NCBI GenBank assembly: GCA_001970855.1
Contig: LSSN01003418.1
Coordinates: forward strand, 1 to 34,618
Reading direction: 5' to 3'
DNA length: 34,618 bases
From: Smittium culicis
Taxonomy: Eukaryota; Kickxellomycota; Harpellomycetes; Harpellales; Legeriomycetaceae
This document shows, in pieces, positions 1-9,516 of this stretch (position 1 is its first letter; each line of letters opens with the position of its first letter). Under the pieces are notes generated by a model that saw nothing but the letters and a program-made list of their open reading frames with translations, ran no database searches and was not told where the DNA came from. The translations under genes were made by a program, and so were the position numbers.

Positions 1-671
1 GTAAGATAAGGTATAAAGTGCTTTAATGTATAAAACGATAAATTCAAGAAAGCAATATGTATTAACTTTATTGTATTACACTAAAAAATAGGTCAAAAGA
101 GCCTTTAGACAGTACTTTCAAGGTGTCAACAAGCCAGAATCTGTCATATCTGGTCAATATAGGAATGAATTTACTAACAAATAAGAAACACAAATGAACA
201 TGAGTATATATATATTAACATATTGAGCATTATAGAGCGAGGTATGAAATTAAAGAATATTTTTAATGGTTGGAAGAGTATGTTACTTTAGTACTTCGAT
301 CGTATATAGCCATTTATCAAATACAGATAGACTAACAGAATGTATTACATATTGATAGTACTTTTTTACAAATTCTATTAAGCTCGAGTCCTCTAAACTG
401 GCCCACACTAAATCAGAAACGTTTTTCTAAGTGTAAAAATATTAAAAAAAAAAAAAGCTAAATGATTCGATACAGATAAATATATTTGTTGAAAGTGAAA
501 AAGTAGGTTATTGAGAAGTATGGATTAAATGGAGCTTACATTGTTGCCGAAATAAGAGTTCTGAACATAAATCTTATCTTCATCGAAAGAAAAGCAGTTA
601 GCAAATTGGACAGAATCCTCGCTGGTAAAAGCAGTTTTAACGGTGGAAACAAATCCTTCTAGTGAATTCAT
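1..671 (-). CDS. Partial gene, first three exons of a possible PCI-domain (Thp1/PCID2/CSN12-like) protein
   Basis: Reading the minus strand, an ATG at 671 opens a spliced frame. Exon 1 is 671-540 (44 codons, donor GTAAGC), exon 2 is 426-287 (acceptor CTTAG, donor GTAACA) and exon 3 is 173-80 (acceptor TTAG, donor GTAATA). The phases match at every junction, giving 122 codons before the gene leaves the window on the left. The protein begins MNSLEGFVSTVKTAF and contains the hydrophobic helical stretch LNKFIPILTRYDRFWLVDTL. The pattern of a short N-terminal helix followed by paired helices resembles the N-terminal part of Thp1 (TREX-2 mRNA export), PCID2 or CSN12 proteins, but the PCI/winged-helix part would lie outside the window. 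That identity is inference. The exon structure is well supported. It is divergent from the condensin gene, with about 800 bases between the start codons. Confidence 0.55.
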
Positions 672-1472
672 CGTAGGTAATTAAAAATTCCAAAATTTAT
701 AGCGATATTCATGAAAGCTAAAGAATTATAAAGCTTATGCGAGTAATTAATAATAGAAATGTAAAGCTTGAAGTTTAATTTCTATATGTTTTTTAGGTTG
801 AAATATTTCCACAAACTGTTTTAGTATATTTACTCAAATCTGATCGTCTATTCGCTCAATATGTTAGTTTAGCGAAATAGTTGCAGCTCATAGGCTATAT
901 CATATTAGATCAAGGATAAGGTATTAAACTATTTGCTGGTCAGAAATCCCTGTGTAATGAGGACCGATTATTGGGCAGTAAGATTCAGTGATTGGAATTA
1001 TTATCCATGGTGCTAAAAACTGGCCAATTGAGTAACTTGATAGATTGGCTATCTATGAATTTGAGAAATATTGTAGAAGGGAAGCTAATTGGCTATATCT
1101 GGTCTATGAACCAAGTACATACCAACCAATATTGAATTTTATCCTATTTATTGATTCGATAGTAAATTTAAGAATAGTGGTTATTTGCTATAGTGTCAAA
1201 TTATGCCAATAATTGATTAATATATCGGATATACTATTTTAAAGAAAGACAGTTGGCTGTATGAGAGATCAAAGCAGTTATTGTTATCGAAAGGATTATA
1301 GTTAAGGGTAAACAAACCAAGCAAATGGCATAAAAAAGCTGAGTATTTAATTGAAAATATAAACAAAGAAATTATAATAGATTTTTGTGATTAAAAAAAG
1401 GGCCAATTTAAATGGCAGATATTAAGTCTTATAAACCAAACTCAGCTCTTATATAAAAAAAAGTTTGATAAA
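672..1472. other. Intergenic region between divergent genes
   Basis: About 800 AT-rich bases separate the two divergent start codons, so the promoters of both genes should lie here. Neither strand has a convincing open frame. No clear single TATA element stands out against the AT-rich background. The only discrete feature seen is a short upstream reading frame, listed separately. Confidence 0.5.
1412..1456 (+). promoter_or_regulatory. Possible upstream ORF before condensin subunit 1
   Basis: ATG at 1412 opens a 14-codon frame ending in TAA at 1454-1456, 16 bases before the proposed condensin start at 1473. If the transcript begins upstream of 1412, scanning ribosomes would meet this ATG first. 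Whether it lies in the leader is unknown. Confidence 0.25.
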
Positions 1473-4400
1473 ATGTTTAAGTTGCAACAGAGAATAACTG
1501 AACTAAACGAAGACGCCGATGCCCCTATCAACCCTAGCCAGCTCGAGTTCTACCAAGCCAAAAACCTTCTCGATGGTATTTAACTTATTCCTTAATGTTA
1601 TCTTCAAGCAATCTAAATCAAAATGCACTTTCCTTTTACCTGCTTAAAAAATCCTCTATTATTTTAATTGAATATCGATCAATAACCATCGATAAAATAT
1701 AAATTCTATAACTTAGGATATTGTAACGATCTTGCCGAAGATAGCGACTCTATAACCCAAGACTCCCTATTTGACTCCCTATACTACTTCATAAAGTAAC
1801 TTCACCAACTTTTTGTATTTAAAAAAATTTTCTATAAATACCATTCCCTTTTTTTATACTACCACCTAATTTATTTTGACATATAAAAAATTAATCTTCT
1901 GGATTATTCGTTAGGGCCTTTCCTGATATCGATCCAAAACTCATTTCTCTCACTTTTGAAATACTGCTTATTGGTATTGCCTCCTGCAATTTTATTTACT
2001 CGCATAAATTATTGTCTGCCATAAACTAATTACTTCAGCTTTTTAACATATTTCAACTATTCTCTTACGAAAATCATAGGTTTTGAAGCTGATATACAGC
2101 AAATTAAAAATTCTGAACGCAAAGATGCTCAACTTATTTATGAAAAGTCAGACTCTATTGGTAGATACACAACCCTGCTATTATACACCGTTGAAGTTTT
2201 ATCCTCTCAAATCAAGGCCACTGTAATTAAATCTTTATTACTTTATAAATATTAATAAAAATTTTTTTCTTAATAATTCCCTTACTTTTACTTTTACGAA
2301 TTTATATCTATATTTTATAAACTTAGAAAAAATCAAGCTATAGAAAAGATAATACCACTACTGTCGGTTCCAGGCTATCCAGCCTTTTTTCTAAGCTAGA
2401 TAGCGCTCTTCTACTATTTAAATCTTTGCTACAATTGAACCAAAATAGAATTTGGGATTCCACAACCGAAAAAAACGCATTTATATCGTAATCATCCCCC
2501 TCCCCTCTTTTTTTATCCTAGTGTCCATTACATATACCTAGAGTCATTCAATTATACCATAAACCTCCTCCTAAAAAATTTATCCTTTTTCTAATCCCAA
2601 ACTTCATTCATTTATTTCATAGAACTTTGTCGAAATTCCCGACAAGAATACTAGAAACTAGCGATTTTATAAATTCTGAAACCACTAAATACCTCTCCTT
2701 TGATCTACTTCTCATTTTATCTCGTGATTTTAACTATCTATTCAGTAAGATTTTTTTTTTACTCGCTGATATATCTTTTTAACTTTAAATTACACTTTTT
2801 TTTAAAGAGTATTCAGTATAGCTATAGCTATACCTATTTATACTCTACATTTAAATCCAAAATTTTTTTAATTCTAATATATTAATCTATTATTGTAAAT
2901 TTAGCTTTTGTAAACATCTTATGGCAAGATATGAAAAATTATGAGCACTTTGGAGAAATTACAGCTGAACTAATAACCATGTCTATGGAATCATACGATC
3001 ATGTTCAGCTAGGAGACGAAATTCTTAGAATAATTTCTTCTGACTCGTGGGGCGATGCCTCTGATAAAGCTGCTCAAAAGTATATCGCAAAGTTCCTCAT
3101 CTCACTATCCGTCAAAGCCCCAAAACTAGTAACCCGCTTTATGAACATGCTAGTCAACTTACTCGGTTCAGAATCTTATTTTGCTCGCTCTTGTATAATT
3201 GAAGTTCTTGGAAATCTTATAAATTATAGTGGTTCTATGGAACAAACTGAGCAAGTTCGAAACCAACTAATTGAATATTTTGATATTATTGAACAAAGAT
3301 TTGGTGATTCTCACTACATTGTTAGAGCTAAAGTCTTACAAGTATGTCAACTTATCAGCACTGGAAAAGCCAAATTCCCTAAACAACGCCCTAGACTTAT
3401 GGACCTCGCTATTAGCAGACTCGAAGATAAAGCAAGTAATGTCAGAAGAAATGCAATCAAAGCAATTCTTATGTTCCTAGAAACACATCCCTTTAATTTA
3501 GATGGTGGCGAGTTAGACCTTGTATCATTAAACAGTAAAGTTGAAAATATCTCTAATAAGCTACAGGTAATCTTTTTTTTTTTATCACATTAAATTAATC
3601 ATCAAAAAAATCTTGGTTCTGTTTTTTTTTTTTTGCTTATATATTACGGCTTCAAAATAAGTTTTAATTGTCTGTTTTTTCTTTTTGAAATAGGTTATTA
3701 TCTCTAAAATAACCACTGAATTGGAAAATGATGCAATGTCGCCATCAGATAATGACTCTGCTGTTGATTTATCTACCGGTACAGGCAACGATGCTATTAT
3801 CAACAATAGCAATGAGCTTAACGAAGAACGCGAACTTGCTATGAGATATAAATTAGAAATTCAATACTATCAAGATGCTATCCATTTTGTTAAGCAACTC
3901 GAATCAGCGATACATTTAATTCAACAGCTTCTTCTATCAACAAATAGACAAGAAGTTATTTCGTCCATCAAATTTATTGCTATGGCTTCTCGCTATAAAA
4001 TTGCCGGTTCTGAGCCTGCAATCAGAAAAATTATGCATTTAGTTTACCAACCTAGCTATCAAAATATATCTTTATCCTCTCAAAAGGATCCCAACAGTTT
4101 GACATCAAGTTTTGAGTATAAGGTTATGCAAACGTTATATGATACCTTTTTACAATTATACCTTTGTCCTGTTGAAAATTTGGACCCCATCCAAAACACT
4201 AACCGCATTTGCCAAAATTTACTTGACTTGGTAAATAAATCCTCTTTGGCTGACTTGGCTTCACTAGAAAAAATTCTGGTTTCTTTAATGCAAAATGGAA
4301 GTGTCAATAACCAAATTATCCAAAGACTTCTTTCTTTATACCAAAAATCAAGCAAAGATAGGAGGGGAGCTATTGTTCTCTTATCAATGTTTTCTAAAGC

Positions 4401-6327
4401 TGCTAAAAGAATCGTCGGTGATGACTTGGAAACATTTTTGGGTGTGGGACTTGGTAAAATAGGCCAGTCTGATTTCATGGTTGCTAAATATACTTGTGAT
4501 GCACTGCAATCATTAACGTCTTTTAACAATAATAAAAGATTTAACATGTCCAATAGCTTATTTGGAAGACTAGAAGATTTGTTATTAGTTGAAACTAATG
4601 ACCCTGAATGGTAAATATATAAACATTTTCTAATAATCGCACCATACATTTTTTTTTTTAAAAAAAGCGTTTAAACTAATAATTTCTATATTCATTGTTG
4701 AAGGTTCCTTGCTGCACAGAGTGCTATCAACGCCGTTTACTCTTTAGGTGACAGGCCAGGGGCATTATCAAGCGAAATACTAAAAAAGTTATCTGCACAA
4801 GCTTTATCAAACTACAATGAAAATATGACATCTGATGGCGAATTTAAAATTGGACAATTGCTATTTGTTGTTGGTCATGTTTCTATTAAAGAAATTGAAC
4901 TGTTAGAAGTGATTGAGTCAGATTTAAAGCGAAATAAATCGTCAGCATCACCAAGCAAAAAAACCAAAGCTGATGAGCTAGATATTGTTGCTGGAACAGT
5001 AGGCGAAGATGGCCAACCAGCGGATGATGATATTGGCGATATTATAAATAACATTAGAGACACCCAACTTCTGTACGGAGAACAGTCATTGCTTAGACTA
5101 TATAGCCCATTGATACAGCATATTTGTAGTTTGATAAATACATCAAATAAAGCAAATTCAAGAGTATTCACGAGTATTACAAAAACTCAGGCTATAGTGG
5201 CTCTGTGCAAGATGATGTGTGTATCATTTGACTACTGTGAGAGCAATCTACCGTTACTATTGTCATTGATGAAGTCACAGGGATCAAAGATTGATCGTGC
5301 TAATATAGCTATAGCTCTAGGCGACATTTCTATTTGTTTCAATAGACTAGTTGGCGAGAACTTGGGATTCTTGTACGGAATTTTAACTAATGATAAAGAT
5401 ATTGATGTGAAGCGAACAATGTTAATGGTGCTTACCCATTTGATCTTGAACGGTATGATCAAGATCAAGTCCCACTTGGGAGAGCTGGCGATTTGCTTAG
5501 AGGATCCAGACGTGAGAATCTCGCAATTAACAAAGTTGTTTTTCCACGAGCTAGCGTCAAAATCGGGAGAAAATGTTATATACAACAATATTCCCGATAT
5601 AATCAGCACGCTATCGTTTAATCAAAAGGCGACAAGCTCAGCTCTAGAAGCGAAACTGGAAGAGCTAGAAGCCACAAATGAACTGCAAGTTAGCGAAGAG
5701 CCTAATGGCCTCGCACAAGAAAGTGATGATGGCGTTAAAGCTGAAGAGGAAAGTGTAGTCAGCTCAGGTACTAGCATCAGCATTGACCAAGCGCGATTCG
5801 AGAAGATAGTGAGATTTTTGTTCCAGTTTATCAAGGACAAGCAGTCGGACAATATTGTAGAGAAGCTACTGCTGCGTTACAGATCGGTCAGCTCACCTAG
5901 ACAGGCGTACGATCTGACGTTTTGCTTGTCACAGTTGAACTACAAGAGCGACAAACCGCTGATGAGACTGATTAGCATGATTCCGGCCTACCAGCAGTTC
6001 CTCGTTGAGCCTGCAGTCTATAGACTGTTTGGAGAGATTGTAACTAAAGCGAAGCAAGCAGCAGGCGGGTTTGGTTCGGGCAGCGGTGGTGGTGCTGGTT
6101 CACAAGGATCAGGGATTGTTGGAGCTGGTAGTACTGGATCAGGAGTTTCAGTGAATATTGTATCCGAGCTAGAGAATAAGCTAAAGTTAGCGCGCGATAG
6201 GGAGCTTGGAAATCCAGAAACATTAATGGATGTTGACGTTGAAAGTCTAGTAGACGATGATAAAACTAATGGAGCCAATAATGACGGCGATGACGATGAG
6301 ATGGATGTATACTCTGATGAAGAATAG
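1473..6327 (+). CDS. CND1: Condensin complex subunit 1 (CAP-D2 / Ycs4 / Cnd1 family), nine exons
   Basis: HEAT-repeat subunit of condensin, which binds the SMC2-SMC4-kleisin core and compacts chromosomes in the nucleus. Nine exons join in phase: 1473-1575, 1717-1795, 1915-1973, 2080-2222, 2327-2487, 2623-2744, 2905-3566, 3694-4610 and 4704-6327. They give 1289 codons, close to human CAP-D2 (about 1400) and Ycs4 (about 1180). Family hallmarks are the N-terminal segment around KYIAKFLISLSVKAPKL, then LGSESYFARSCIIEVLGNLI, SRLEDKASNVRRNAIKAI, DPEW at the exon 8/9 junction, and a C-terminal Cnd1 domain (residues about 910-1050) with VKRTMLMVLTHLILNGMIKI and NIPDIIS. Residues about 1200-1232 form a Gly/Ser-rich linker and the last 25 or so residues are acidic. 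The start was chosen because the upstream frame meets a stop and exon 1 splices in phase. The short 5' exons are individually weak; exons 7-9 are certain. Confidence 0.93.
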
Positions 6328-6408
6328 CTTTAATATGTCCTTATTAATTTTCATAAACTCTATAAATTTTTTCGTTTTCATTATTTTTTTTTAATTTGTA
6401 ATTGCGAC

Positions 6409-6414
6409 AATAAA
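6409..6414 (+). terminator. Candidate poly(A) signal of CND1
   Basis: AATAAA lies 82 bases after the condensin stop codon, downstream of a T-rich stretch. This is the usual eukaryotic signal, but in such AT-rich DNA the hexamer is also common by chance. Confidence 0.4.
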
Positions 6415-6464
6415 TACTCTATAATCTGGAAATGAATAATATAGAAAAATGATATTTTTCAATG

Positions 6465-6470
6465 TTTATT
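6465..6470 (-). terminator. Candidate poly(A) signal of KGD2
   Basis: Minus-strand AATAAA sits about 115 bases after the KGD2 stop, facing the CND1 signal across about 50 bases. The same chance caveat applies. Confidence 0.4.
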
Positions 6471-6583
6471 GTTTTTATAGGACTAAAATAAATTTAGATG
6501 ATGGTAAAAGGTAGGGAATAAGAAAAAAGGAACCTGTTGTAATAAAATGTATAATATAAAAGGAAGGGGAGGGTGGGGAAGGA

Positions 6584-8536
6584 TTATAGATCCAACATTA
6601 GGCGAGAAGGATTCTCCAAACTGTTCTTTAAGTGAACCAAGAAGGTGGTAGCTTCGCGACCATCAATGATACGGTGATCATAAGAGAGAGCCAAGTACAT
6701 CATAGGTCTGATTTCGATTTTATCGTTAACAACAACGGCTCTTTTCTTGATGGCGTGCATACCGAGGATTGCAGATTGAGGCATGTTGAGGATAGGGGTA
6801 CCCATCATGGATCCAAAAACACCACCGTTACTAATGGTGAATGTTCCACCGCTGAGATCTTCTAAAGCAAGCTTGTTATCTCTGGCCTTAGCGCCCAAAT
6901 TGGCGATTTCCTTTTCGATTTCAACGATAGACATTTTATCAGCGTTTCTAACGATAGGGGTTACTAAACCTTTAGGGGTGGCAACAGCTACAGAAACGTC
7001 AACAAAATCGTTGTATACAATATTGTCACCTTCAATTCTAGCGTTAACAACAGGGATTTGCTTTAATGCGCGTACACTTGCAGTGACAAACAAAGACATA
7101 AAGCCAAGTTTAACGTTATGTTTTTCGAGGACTTCATCCTTGAATTTAGATCTTAGTTCCATAACAGCAGACATGTCAACTTCATTGAATGTGGTAAGAG
7201 TGGCAGCAGTGTTTTGAGACTCTTTCAATCTTTCAGCGATTCTCTTTCTCATTCTGTTCATTGGGACCTAAAAAATAAGTAAGTATACCCAAGTTAGATC
7301 TGCGCAGATGTTAATAAATAAAATGTTATCAATATAATTAAATTAATAGCTTACGACACTTTCAGTTCGAGAACCTGAAGTATGGCTTGGGGCAGATTCT
7401 AAGAGATAATAAATTTGAGGAGGGGTCAAGTGGTGAGTATAGTTACATCAAATAAGAAAAATTTAGAAAAAAATGATTAAGAAGCCGAGAAGTGATAAAG
7501 ATATAGATATAAGAGAGAGAGAATGAGTAAAATAGTACCGGTAGGGGATTGAGTCTGGTTGGCATTATTTGAAGAAATGGAGGTAGAGGTAGGGGCAGAA
7601 GATTGGGAAGGAATAGAAGTTGGGGATAGTTGTGGGGTTGGGGTAGCCTTTGGCATTTCAGCGGGTTTAATTGATTCAGGGACAGGGATAGAAGCAGGAG
7701 CAGATTCATTCTTTGGAGAGGCGGGGGAAGAATCGGCAGAAGCTTCAGTATCAATTGAGCAAAGGTCTTGGCCGACAACAACATTTTGATCATTTTCGAC
7801 TAAGTGGGCTTTCATTACACCAGCTACAGGGGAGTTAATTGGAATATCAACCTATTTTTAAAAATTTTTAAATTGATTGGAATCATTTATAGATTAAAGT
7901 AATTTTGAATAGGGGAAGATGAGATGGTAGAATCAAATAATGTAGCTGATTAAAATGTAGGTAAAGTGGAGGAGGGGGGGGTATGTACCTTATCAGTTTC
8001 AATTGAACCAATTTCTTCGTCCAAGCTAACATATTCACCGATTTCTATAAAAAGATATAGCAAGAGGTATTAAATAAATTTGGTTGAGTTGAGTTGGGGT
8101 GGGGTGGATTAACCTACCTTTTTGCCATGTTTTGAAGGTTCCTTCGGTGATGGAATCAGCCAAATGAGGGACTTGTATAGTGAATAGTTTTCCGTCGGCT
8201 GAGGGGTATATAAGAAAGAGTATATAGAGTTAGAAAGTGGTAACAGGGTTAAAGATAAGTAATAGGGGGAGGGGGGGTAATATTTACCGTATTTGCGTGT
8301 TTGGAAAGCGCTAAAAAAAAAGTAAGAAGGAAAGGGATTAGAATATTAAATTAAGAAAAGTAAGAGGTTATAGAGGGGGAGGGGGTTATTATAAGATGAT
8401 ATTAAAGATGTGAGTGGTACTTTAGTGAGGCTCTGAGAGAGACGTTGTTAGTCTTTGAAATAAATTGAGAAGATCTGGGGATGAGAGAGAGTCTTGCTGC
8501 AGGAGCAGTCAAATTAATAAGAGATCTGATGGACAT
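6584..8536 (-). CDS. KGD2: Dihydrolipoyllysine succinyltransferase, E2 of mitochondrial 2-oxoglutarate dehydrogenase, seven exons
   Basis: Transfers the succinyl group from lipoyl-lysine to CoA in the matrix 2-oxoglutarate dehydrogenase complex (TCA cycle). Minus-strand exons join in phase: 8536-8421, 8310-8288, 8198-8118, 8044-7989, 7851-7539, 7398-7355 and 7267-6584, giving 438 codons (yeast Kgd2 463, human DLST 453). The first 40 or so residues are rich in Arg, Ser and Ala with no acidic residue, as in a mitochondrial presequence. The lipoyl domain spans about residues 51-120, with the lipoylation motif ETDK ending at Lys92. A Pro/Ser/Ala-rich linker follows (about 120-205). The catalytic domain starts at [12 protein letters not shown] and carries the active-site motif DHRIIDGRE (His409, Asp413). 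As in the DLST family, no E3-binding domain is seen between linker and catalytic domain. Several introns carry C-rich tracts just after the donor. Confidence 0.95.
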
Positions 8537-8660
8537 GATTAGGAGGGATTTGGGAGGTATTAGCAGCAGCTATACAAAAAAAGGTGAGAGTTTTTGAGAG
8601 AGGATATGGCGGAGATAGTAATATGAGAGAGAGATTTAATATATCGAGAGAAGTTTAGGG

Positions 8661-8697
8661 TATATATAAGAAAGTCAACAGATGTGAAGCTTTTATA
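8661..8697 (-). promoter_or_regulatory. TATA-like elements upstream of KGD2
   Basis: On the minus strand TATAAAA (8697-8691) and a TATATATA run (about 8667-8660) lie 125-160 bases before the KGD2 ATG. A CT-rich leader-like stretch follows them. The position is plausible for a core promoter but the start site is not known. Confidence 0.3.
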
Positions 8698-8699
8698 GT

Positions 8700-9117
8700 A
8701 TTTCCCACCAAAATCCTTAATCTGAAAAAAGCCCTTTCTCGCTAATTGGCCTAAAATGCTCACTCGCCAATAGCGTCCAGTTTCCCAGGCACATACCATC
8801 ACACAGCTTGTCCAATAACATTGCGTATTGATGTTCAATTCAAAATAAGGATTAGATCAGCAGATTGCACCAAATCACCTGCAACCACCGCCGATTAATA
8901 GCTTTGAAATCAGTTTAATCCACCGGCGTCCTTTTAAAAGTTAGTGCGGTCTACCAGCACCTAGTATGCTGGTCTCGGCAGCTATATTGTGTATTAATAA
9001 GCTGCAGAACTGGCGCTGCTTTCGCTTTAAATACGTCACTGCTGTTAGTTGGCTGTATCATACCCACACCGCTTCCATATTGTATAGGGATGGAGGCGAT
9101 TGCAGAAGCTTTGGTTT
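8700..9117. other. Upstream flank of KGD2 with short protein-like frames, nothing identified
   Basis: This stretch is visibly less AT-rich than the DNA to its right. The minus strand shows scattered open frames of 30-50 codons in changing frames, and a small hairpin (ACCAGCA at 8953-8959 pairing with TGCTGGT at 8967-8973). It may continue the relic at 9118-9516. No gene can be named. Confidence 0.3.
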
Positions 9118-9516
9118 CTAATCAATGGCTTCCAGAATCAAAGAATGCCTATTACTAAGCGAGCTGAGAACTGGCATCTTGTCTCGCTCTATTCTGATGC
9201 TTAGAATCAGATTCTTGAACTGCACCGTACTATTCTGATGCTTAGGGTCTGTTTCATGAACTATACTGTCCCATATAACAAATTTCTTTAAGCAAAACCG
9301 AGGTGGCATGAAACACGCACGAACCATCTACCCCTTAAATTCTGTTTCCATCAGCTCTATCTTATCAGTCAGTCACTCCAACTGCCTAATCCTATCTGTC
9401 AGCCTTACCAATAGCTCCACTCGCCGCTTCGAACACTTTGCACTGCTTACGCTCACTAGCCTATCGCCCATCAATAGCTCCGGGTCTATCCAATTACTGG
9501 CCCATTCCGTAAACAT
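9118..9516 (-). pseudogene. Unrecognised protein-like relic interrupted by two stops
   Basis: From ATG at 9516 the minus strand stays in one frame for 133 codons, broken only by a TGA (codon 48) and a TAG just before 9327. The first part, with RRVELLVRLTDRIRQLE, looks like a basic coiled coil. I do not recognise a family. The second half includes a 41-base tandem duplication which, not being a multiple of three, is read in two frames. That weakens the case for a real protein domain there. It could be a decayed gene, an eroded transposon piece or chance. Confidence 0.3.
9190..9271. repeat. Two-copy 41-base tandem repeat
   Basis: Copies are 9190-9230 and 9231-9271. Both start TATTCTGATGCTTAG and align at 32 of 41 positions by eye. 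The unit is not a multiple of three, so it is unlikely to be a protein repeat. No further copies were noticed. Confidence 0.7.

Larger units (their letters stand above)
6328..6583. other. Convergent intergenic spacer, CND1 and KGD2
   Basis: Only 256 bases separate the two stop codons. The spacer holds one AATAAA on each strand (listed separately) and, next to the KGD2 stop on the plus strand, a G-rich tract (C-rich in the KGD2 transcript). No gene is seen. Confidence 0.6.

Noticed and set aside
2700..2885. 61-codon plus-strand ORF rich in F, Y, L and I
   Set aside because: It spans condensin exon 6 and intron 6 in the wrong frame. It is T-rich intron sequence.
7559..7789. 76-codon plus-strand ORF rich in E, G and V
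   Set aside because: It is antisense to the Pro/Ser/Ala-rich linker of KGD2.
8560..8838. 92-codon minus-strand ORF just upstream of KGD2
   Set aside because: It covers the KGD2 TATA-like elements and CT-rich leader and ends in low-complexity sequence. It looks like promoter and leader DNA.
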